From: Arenibacter troitsensis
GTDB lineage: Bacteria > Bacteroidota > Bacteroidia > Flavobacteriales > Flavobacteriaceae
DNA length: 64,000 nt
Assembly: GCF_900177645.1 (NCBI RefSeq)
Contig: NZ_FXAO01000014.1
Coordinates: 1-64,000, forward strand
Direction: 5' to 3'
Part shown: positions 57,964-64,000 of the stretch, one piece after another
Numbering within the stretch: position 1 is the first letter of the stretch
Layout of the letters: every line of letters starts with the position of its first letter
Made by a program: the position numbers and the translations under genes
Notes under the pieces: model-generated
What the model was told of the DNA's origin: nothing
Seen by the model: the letters and a program-made list of their open reading frames with translations, nothing else
Databases searched by the model: none

Positions 57964-58637
57964 AGGGGCTGATTAAAATTTTTCATGGAACTGGACTTCA
58001 GGTTGTCCGTATTCTGGCTGACCGGGACCACTGTTTTCTCCTCCTTTATCTCCATGGACTTAAAAATCCATTTTTGCGCCAGCGCATGCCAATCCACAAT
58101 TTCGGCCGTACCTCCAACTTTCCATCCAATGCTTTTGTAATGACAGTAAAACTTCTTCGCTTCCGCCATGGGCCAGTTTTTATTATTAAAAAAAGCAACA
58201 ACTTCTTTTTCATTTTGGGGTCGGTCCCGTTTGACCCCATTTGTTTTGTTTTTTATAGTTTCTATATGTTTATTTATAGGTACCACTACTTGTCCATTGC
58301 TTGTCCCTGATTTGGTCTGGTGTGGGTACACTACTTGTCCATCAGTTGTCCCAAAATTGAACATCTTGATCGTACTCCCCTGGAAGGGGTTATGGGAGGG
58401 ACGGTAATACAAATAATTCCAATGGTGCAATTCCTTCAAACAGCGATGATAAGTTGATTTGGAGCCTATTTTTGCATAGGCCATTACTTCTTCCCGGTTA
58501 ATATGGAAGCTATCACGAAAATGGTAACTGTTCCATAATTGAAAAAGTCCCACATAAAGGCTAATGTGGGTAGGGTTTAGTCTATTATCTTTTGAGAACT
58601 GGAGGAAGACCCCGTTCAGGTGTTTGATATAGTTCAT
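57960..58637 (-). CDS. Putative replication or regulatory protein with N-terminal winged helix
   Basis: A 225-residue protein. The N-terminal 90 residues look like a winged-helix domain (NREEVMAYAKIGSKSTYHRCLKEL), as in plasmid/phage replication or primosome proteins. The C-terminal part (WPMAEAKKFYCHYKSIGWKVGG...WHALAQKWI) resembles a DnaD/DnaT-type tail. The pairing with a DnaC-like ATPase supports a role in replication restart on the element (inference). It lies 10 bases after the HTH gene. Confidence 0.65.
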   Translation of the reverse strand: MNYIKHLNGVFLQFSKDNRLNPTHISLYVGLFQLWNSYHFRDSFHINREEVMAYAKIGSKSTYHRCLKELHHWNYLYYRPSHNPFQGSTIKMFNFGTTDGQVVYPHQTKSGTSNGQVVVPINKHIETIKNKTNGVKRDRPQNEKEVVAFFNNKNWPMAEAKKFYCHYKSIGWKVGGTAEIVDWHALAQKWIFKSMEIKEEKTVVPVSQNTDNLKSSSMKNFNQPL

Positions 58638-58647
58638 AGTAAAGGTG

Positions 58648-58926
58648 TTAAAAATCGTAATCCACCCTGTTCTTCTTCATAATAGCTTGGATATCCTCGG
58701 TATCATAAAATAGGATTCCGCCCATTTTTGTGTACGGCAAAGTACCATTGATCCTTAAGTTTTGAAGGGTACCTGAACTAATATTGAGCAACTCCATCAC
58801 TTCGGATGAGCGAAGGTACCTTTTAAGGGTTCCATTGGCCTGTTTAGAGAGCAACTCCTTAAAGCCCTCCATCAATTCGATCTTAAAATCCCTCAGATCA
58901 TCTGTGGTAATTACATGCGTTGGCAT
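58648..58926 (-). CDS. Excisionase-like helix-turn-helix protein
   Basis: About 92 residues with a start at 58926 (MPTHVITTDDL), preferred over an earlier ATG at 58989 that only adds an unrelated stretch. The C-terminal half is a MerR-type HTH_17 domain (YLRSSEVMELLNISSGTLQNL followed by a wing, LPYTKMGGILFY). Such proteins act as excisionases or operon regulators. It is the first gene of the minus-strand unit. No integrase is seen near it. Confidence 0.85.
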   Translation of the reverse strand: MPTHVITTDDLRDFKIELMEGFKELLSKQANGTLKRYLRSSEVMELLNISSGTLQNLRINGTLPYTKMGGILFYDTEDIQAIMKKNRVDYDF

Positions 58927-59251
58927 AATTTGAAAGTTTTGGGAAGGGAACCAGCGAGTATTAAAATGAAGACTCCAAGTTCCGATCACGATTAGACATT
59001 GAGCCGTAAATTTGACATGTTTTTACAGGAAATATTCACCATATGTCTCGTAGTGGGGTTAAATATTAACATCATTACAATCATTTACAATTATGGGCAA
59101 AGTGAATAAAATAAAATTCAAAAAATAACCAAAACTCCCTTAAAGAGAGGCAAATTTACTTGGTAGGGGATGCACCGGATGCGATACGTAATTACGATAC
59201 CACAACCCAATTTTTGAAACACTGGAATCGTGGCCCATGCTAAGCCGTTAT

Positions 59252-59554
59252 TTATAAATGTTTGTTATTGAGTTCTACGTACTCGTTCCTGATTAGGTCG
59301 TATAGTAATCCCATTCTTTCGTGTAGTTCCTTGGTCATTACAATTTGAAACTCCCTAATACCTATCTGCAATTGAAAGTCCGCGTCGATTTTTCCGTAGA
59401 TAAAATCCAAGGGATACCCCCCATCCTGACCCGGTTCCATCGGCTTGGCCCTAAAAAACAAATTGCTACAATCATGGGCCTCATAATTGAACGAAACCAT
59501 GAAAGAAATTGACTTGTACTGCTTAGTGTATTGCAATGAACCAGGGGCGTCCAT
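59252..59554 (-). CDS. Hypothetical protein
   Basis: A 100-residue soluble, acidic frame with no recognisable motif (it contains EFQIVMTKELHERMGLL near the C-terminus). It is on the same strand as the conjugation genes and lies outside them on their 5' side. I cannot assign a function. Confidence 0.45.
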   Translation of the reverse strand: MDAPGSLQYTKQYKSISFMVSFNYEAHDCSNLFFRAKPMEPGQDGGYPLDFIYGKIDADFQLQIGIREFQIVMTKELHERMGLLYDLIRNEYVELNNKHL

Positions 59555-60264
59555 AAATAAGATCGGATATAATGTGAATTAAACAATTAGAAATTTATTA
59601 CATAATGCACTAATCATCAATACTTATTCGATGTGATTCTACTATCGTAGACCTATGACGCTTTGAATACAAACTAGTTGGTAGATAGACCATGGATAAA
59701 GATTTTTTCATATGTACAATTCAACCCTTCTTGGTCGTTACCACTAAATTTCTATACAATTGCCAAAGTGTACTAGCATTTGTTCAAACCTACTAGGAGC
59801 TTAATTGTCCAATATCTAACCGAATTGTTTTCTTCCCAAATATATTAGTCTAAAAATTAAAACCCATTAAATGATAAATTGTGTGTATTTAAAGAACAGG
59901 GAAATTACAATTAAAAATAAGTTCATTACATCTACAAAAAACTATAAATACAGACTTTAAGGTTCTTGTTTAATAAGGTAGCTCATGTATCTAGGCTATG
60001 GTTGATAACAGATATATTTTGGAATACCACAGAATGTAATCCTATGAAACATATGATATTGACATGGGAGGATAAGTCGTGATAATTTAAATGCTATTCT
60101 CAACACTGTACCTGATTTTTATAACAATCTTTTGACAAATGCAACAATTGTTGACTAAAATTGTAATAATCTGAACCCAAGCCTATTTAATAGTTAATAA
60201 TTCAGATGATAAAATAAATGGGGCAATCTTCTATCTAAACAGAAAAGAGGCTAGATTTGGATTT
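59555..60264. other. Gap between conjugation-side gene and chromosomal genes
   Basis: A 710-base A/T-rich stretch with no gene, tRNA or strong hairpin that I can see. A nine-base match to the other flank of the conjugation module occurs at 59561-59569. Confidence 0.5.
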
Positions 60265-60627
60265 ATGAAAAGTGTCAGAAATACCTTGTTTTCAAATAGC
60301 GAAACTTTCGGAGGACTTGTGCAAAATTCTTTGCACGATATACCAGAAATACCCATATGCTCCTTTTCAGGTAAACCAGCAGATTATTATATTGGTTTAT
60401 CCGGTCCAGGTCATTATGATGAAATTAGATTGTTGGGACCCATATGCTCCAAGTTTGTTGAAACGGCCATTGTCAATGTATTGGGGCAGGGAGTGGACAA
60501 CATACAATGGCCGGTTATTTTGGATTTGAAAAAGAATATATACTATCATTCCCATGATGCCCATTTAAAAGGGCTTTCCCCAATCATGGGTTGGAAGAAT
60601 CGGATAATTTCCAAAACAAAGGAATAA
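60265..60627 (+). CDS. Hypothetical protein
   Basis: A 120-residue frame with balanced composition and a plausible start after a purine-rich stretch. No signal, membrane segment or known motif is seen. I cannot assign a function. Confidence 0.45.
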   Translation: MKSVRNTLFSNSETFGGLVQNSLHDIPEIPICSFSGKPADYYIGLSGPGHYDEIRLLGPICSKFVETAIVNVLGQGVDNIQWPVILDLKKNIYYHSHDAHLKGLSPIMGWKNRIISKTKE

Positions 60628-60751
60628 TCTTTGTAGGAATCAAATAGCTTTTTTACCAAGTCTTAAAACTTCATCATCCAATATCTCTCTAATATTCGGG
60701 TTTCCTTATAATAAGTATATTGCCATTGGCTAGTTAATTAATTCAAAGTAA

Positions 60752-61375
60752 ATGAAAAGAAAACTTGAAACCATAGGACTTACAATGGGGTGGTTTGCAA
60801 TTATTGGGCAATTTATCCTATTGATTATGAATAGGCAAGCAGGGTTATTTGAAACCATTATTCGTTTTTTTAGTTTTTTCACCATTTTGACCAATATATT
60901 GGTCGCACTATACTTTACAATGTCATATTTAGATTCCAAAAAGAATCCTTTAAACCTAATTCTGTCCAATGGAGCCATGACTGCCTTAACTACATTTATA
61001 TTAATGGTAGGCTTGGTATATCAGGTTAGTTTAAGACACATATGGAACCCTACCGGCTTACAATTTGTGGTGGATGAATTACTACATACGGTTATCCCGA
61101 TCTACATGTTAATGTATTGGTTCATCTATTCAAAAACAACTGATTTGAAGACCAAATCAGTTCTAAACTGGTTATTATATCCATTGATCTATGTTGTGTT
61201 CATAGTTTCAAGGGGATATATTTCAAATTACTATCCCTATCCATTTCTAAATATACCAGAAATAGGCCTCCAACCTTCCCTGATTAATATTGGCATTATT
61301 TTGGGTGTATCCATCCTGATGATGATATTGCTCATCATCGCTGGAAAATTTCGTAAAAACTTGATCAAAGAATAG
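60752..61375 (+). CDS. Pr6Pr-family membrane protein
   Basis: A 207-residue protein with six hydrophobic segments (about 8-28, 38-60, 68-92, 105-128, 140-160, 170-198). The FFSFFTILTNILVALYF and GLVYQVSLRHIWNPTG stretches match the Pr6Pr family. Its role is unknown. It is followed four bases later by the META-domain gene, so the two form a unit. Confidence 0.8.
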   Translation: MKRKLETIGLTMGWFAIIGQFILLIMNRQAGLFETIIRFFSFFTILTNILVALYFTMSYLDSKKNPLNLILSNGAMTALTTFILMVGLVYQVSLRHIWNPTGLQFVVDELLHTVIPIYMLMYWFIYSKTTDLKTKSVLNWLLYPLIYVVFIVSRGYISNYYPYPFLNIPEIGLQPSLINIGIILGVSILMMILLIIAGKFRKNLIKE

Positions 61376-61379
61376 TTAT

Positions 61380-61811
61380 ATGAAAAAGAATTACATTTTA
61401 GTTTCAACCCTTTTGTTTATGGTGGTTATCGTTTCATGTACTGCAACTAAGAATGGGAGTAATAATAACCTTTACAATTCCATATGGGAATTGGAGTATA
61501 TATCAGGAACATGGATTGCTTTTGATGGCCTATATCCGGACAAGAAGCCGGTAATTTCATTTAACAAAACCACAGGGAAGATTACGGGCAATAACAGCTG
61601 TAACGGTTATTCCGCCGATTTTAAAATTGATGGTAATAGCATCACCATAGGCGAACCTGGACCTTCTACATTGATGTATTGTGGTGATGGCGAACCTCAG
61701 TTTCTGAATATGATGAAAAAAATAAATGCCTTTAGCTTGGACAAGGAGGGTAGGCTAAATTTAATGATTGGCGAAATACCCATGATGAGATTCAAAAAAA
61801 TAAAAGAATAG
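61380..61811 (+). CDS. META-domain lipoprotein
   Basis: A 143-residue lipoprotein with lipobox VVIVSC (Cys20). A META domain (about 30-140) has WELEYISG, GKITGNNSCNGYSADF, then PSTLMYC and FLNMMKKINAF, as in HslJ-type proteins, which are linked to stress or antibiotic tolerance in Enterobacteria. It should sit on a membrane surface. It is coupled to the Pr6Pr gene. Confidence 0.85.
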   Translation: MKKNYILVSTLLFMVVIVSCTATKNGSNNNLYNSIWELEYISGTWIAFDGLYPDKKPVISFNKTTGKITGNNSCNGYSADFKIDGNSITIGEPGPSTLMYCGDGEPQFLNMMKKINAFSLDKEGRLNLMIGEIPMMRFKKIKE

Positions 61812-62597
61812 ACCATTGTGTTCAAATCATCTGGATAGTAGTTGGAACATGTTTATTTCCACATTTAAAATATGAATTTTCACTAAAAGCAAATCTAGAT
61901 TGATAGCCTTACGGCTTTTGGTTGGATAAACATTGTATATGCTACAATTTTTTATCCGTGTCCATATCTGACTTCAAACAAACCTTGAACATTTTAGAGA
62001 TTTCGTAAACAGAAATAAAATTGTTGAGCCCATAGAGCGGCCAATGCGGATACTAACCTAGTCCCTTAATTATTAGTGTTTCATTTGATTAACCTTGCCT
62101 TTAAAATTTACATGTTAACTTTACCAGTCATAACATTACTCGGTAGGTTACATACTTGATTCGTGCATTATCGAATTCCAAGTGGCCTTAATGCTAATTA
62201 CTTTGTCTATATTATAAAAGTAGTAGGACCAATTAATGATATCATGTTGTTAAAGTGCCTTTTAAAGCAAACATTTAAAGTGAGTACTGCCCGAAATAGA
62301 AGTTGAACTAACTGTGGAGGACTTAATCGACGGAATTAATAGCCAATTGGATTATATCGTAAAACATTTAATAGAAAAACAAAAAAAGCATGGTAACACT
62401 GTACATAATGAATAGGGTTTTCAATGGTCAATTTAAGTTCAAGGCTATTTACAAACACTGTCAAATACCAGATTTGGCACTTCGCACAAAAGCAAAAGAA
62501 CAGAATGTAAAAAAACTGTTTTTAGGTACAGCTGTCATCAAAGTTTTTCATTACCATCAATTTATCAATTAAAGATGATACTAATTAGTTTGGTCCA
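61812..62597. other. Gap before the amidohydrolase gene
   Basis: A 786-base stretch. It contains a 33-codon coding-like frame (62314-62415, GTG start) and an overlapping 60-codon frame (62390-62572); neither has a known motif. Both may be remnants of a decayed gene. Confidence 0.4.
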
Positions 62598-64000
62598 ATG
62601 AACAGAATAACTATAATTGTAATTTTAACATTCACCATTTTAGTTTCACTGCAAGGATGTGGACAGGAACAGGCAACGGATATACAATCCACAAAAATTG
62701 ACATATCCGATTATACCCAAAGTTTTATTTCCTTCGACTCTCCGAATATTGCCTTATCCAATGTAAAAATAATTGATGGAACAGGGAATCCTTCCAAAAC
62801 TTCACAGACTGTTCTGATAGAGAATGGAATAATAGTGGGAATTGGAGATGCCAATGACATTCAAATAGCAGATGATTTTTTTGAACTAAATTTATCTGGC
62901 AGGACAATTATCCCAGGCATCATTGGTATGCACAACCACATGAGAATACCTGAATCCGCAATGCTATCTACATCACCTAAACTATATTTAGCATGTGGTG
63001 TGACTACAATCCAAACTTGTGGGACAGGAAACCCCTTTGAGGAGTTAGCTATCGCAAAATCGATAGATAGGGGAGAGCAGCCTGGTCCTGAAATCATTAA
63101 TTCCGGTCCATATTTCACAGGTCCAAAGGGTAAATCGAATTTCATAAGATTTACCAATGAAAAAATGGTCAGGGATACCATTCGATATTGGGCAAGCAAA
63201 GGAGTACAATGGCTGAAGGTTTATAGAAATACCAGGCCCCAGGACTTAAAAGTAATAGTTGATGAAGCACATAGGAATAACCTAAAAGTAACAGGTCACC
63301 TGTGTGCCACAACTTTTACCGAAGCTGCAGAAATAGGGATCGATGCCATAGAACATGGATTTATACACAGTTATGACCATGCAACAGAAAGGGAAACTGG
63401 AGTTTGCTCTAAAAATAACGACTTTAGAACAAATCTGGACATTGACAGTGATACGGTCAAAGATGTGCAACAAAACCTTATAAACAATGGGGTGGCACTA
63501 GGTTCAACACTTGCCATTTTTGAAGCACAAGCTAATGTAATGGCAGATGCCAGAGACCTTGAAGTAATGGCCCCCACTCATAAAGTGGCATATCACCAGC
63601 GTAAACTACGTAAGAAAGAACAGGGTAACGACTGGTATTTTAAACCAGAATGGTTGGTAAAATCAATGGCATACGAACTTCAATTTTTCAGACAAGGTGG
63701 ATGGCTGGTAGCAGGTCTTGATCCTGGCCTCCACAATATGCCCGGATTTGGAGATCAAAAAAATTACGAACTATTTATTGAGGCTGGATTCAAGCCAGAG
63801 GAAGCCTTACAGGTAATGGCCTCTAATGGTGCAAAGCTACTGTCAAGAACTGACATAGGGACAATTGAGAAAGGAAAGTTGGCCAATATTGTAGTTCTCA
63901 ATGGAGATCTTGAAAGTAACCCTAAAGTTATTCGAGAAGTAGAAATTGTATTTAAAAATGGTATCGGCTTCGATCCAAATAAACTGATTGAATCTGCAAA
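62598..64000 (+). CDS. Amidohydrolase-family lipoprotein (3' partial)
   Basis: The frame runs off the window end without a stop after 467 codons. It starts at ATG 62598 with a lipobox LQGC (Cys21), so it is an exported lipoprotein. The metal ligands of an amidohydrolase barrel are seen: His112-Asn-His114 (MHNHM), His234 (GHLCA), His253 (EHGF) and Asp375 (GLDPG), and a Lys in WLKVYR may be the carbamylated one. The C-terminal part (GTIEKGKLANIVVLNGD) is the usual composite beta domain. It would hydrolyse an amide- or imide-type bond, as in prolidase- or imidazolonepropionase-like members; the substrate is unknown. Confidence 0.9.
   Translation, partial: MNRITIIVILTFTILVSLQGCGQEQATDIQSTKIDISDYTQSFISFDSPNIALSNVKIIDGTGNPSKTSQTVLIENGIIVGIGDANDIQIADDFFELNLSGRTIIPGIIGMHNHMRIPESAMLSTSPKLYLACGVTTIQTCGTGNPFEELAIAKSIDRGEQPGPEIINSGPYFTGPKGKSNFIRFTNEKMVRDTIRYWASKGVQWLKVYRNTRPQDLKVIVDEAHRNNLKVTGHLCATTFTEAAEIGIDAIEHGFIHSYDHATERETGVCSKNNDFRTNLDIDSDTVKDVQQNLINNGVALGSTLAIFEAQANVMADARDLEVMAPTHKVAYHQRKLRKKEQGNDWYFKPEWLVKSMAYELQFFRQGGWLVAGLDPGLHNMPGFGDQKNYELFIEAGFKPEEALQVMASNGAKLLSRTDIGTIEKGKLANIVVLNGDLESNPKVIREVEIVFKNGIGFDPNKLIESA

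Noticed and set aside
62390..62572. 60-codon plus-strand frame before the amidohydrolase gene
   Set aside because: No motif or convincing start; it overlaps a second coding-like frame, so it may only be a remnant.
1..64000. tRNA, rRNA, CRISPR array or insertion sequence
   Set aside because: I looked for tRNA cloverleaf ends, spaced repeats and transposase motifs and saw none; a covariance-model search would be decisive.

Overview
The window looks like chromosomal DNA of a marine-type Bacteroidota, most likely a member of the Flavobacteriaceae. It is AT-rich and carries a SusC/SusD pair with a hybrid two-component regulator, several secreted proteins whose signal peptides end in AQ, many lipoproteins, an ASPIC/UnbV FG-GAP protein beside a vanadium-haloperoxidase-like protein, and a Bacteroides-type (TraE-TraN) conjugation module. 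I saw no rRNA, tRNA, CRISPR array or insertion sequence. The first and last genes run off the window.

Layout. 1-9.6 kb: secreted catabolic or redox proteins. These are a 5'-truncated dehydrogenase/HEAT/cupredoxin/ThuA fusion, a PHP-like secreted protein, and a CRTAC1-like propeller protein translationally coupled to a vanadium-haloperoxidase-family protein. 10.1-13.1 kb: an Lrp/AsnC regulator divergent from metE, with a perfect inverted repeat between them. 13.4-27.1 kb: a signalling island. It holds one hybrid histidine kinase on the plus strand, then six minus-strand proteins: a 1583-residue PAS/GAF kinase, three intact receiver proteins (one fused to PAS and a DHp-like domain), a pseudo-receiver with Asn at the phosphoacceptor site, and a 1399-residue PAS/GAF protein that ends in a DHp-like domain with no ATPase domain. 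None has a recognisable DNA-binding output.

28.2-44.1 kb: a polysaccharide utilisation locus. A GH16 enzyme and a GH95-like enzyme are followed by a divergently placed HTCS regulator (AraC output), then SusC, SusD and two surface lipoproteins with discoidin-like C-termini, closed by a strong terminator. The HTCS would sense the glycan breakdown product in the periplasm and switch on the susCD genes; the SGBP-like lipoproteins and SusD would capture the glycan, SusC import it, and the two hydrolases cut it. The exact glycan cannot be read from the sequence.

44.3-59.6 kb: a conjugation module, nearly all on the minus strand. It contains an excisionase-like HTH protein, a replication/regulator-like protein, a DnaC-like ATPase, TraE, F, G, I, J, K, M and N, SSB, a RadC-like protein, a BfmA/BtgA mobilisation protein, a DUF5712/MobB-like relaxase and a T4SS coupling protein. 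A cell-wall amidase lies on the plus strand inside it. No integrase is visible on either side. Two inverted repeats upstream of the mobilisation genes are a candidate oriT. 60.2-64 kb: ordinary chromosomal genes (hypothetical, Pr6Pr-family membrane protein, META-domain lipoprotein, and an amidohydrolase cut by the window end).

The most unusual signal is the 15-27 kb signalling island: a full kinase beside two kinase-like proteins that keep the histidine box but lack any ATPase domain, plus a dead receiver. Together they look like an undescribed branched phosphorelay or phosphotransfer scaffold.
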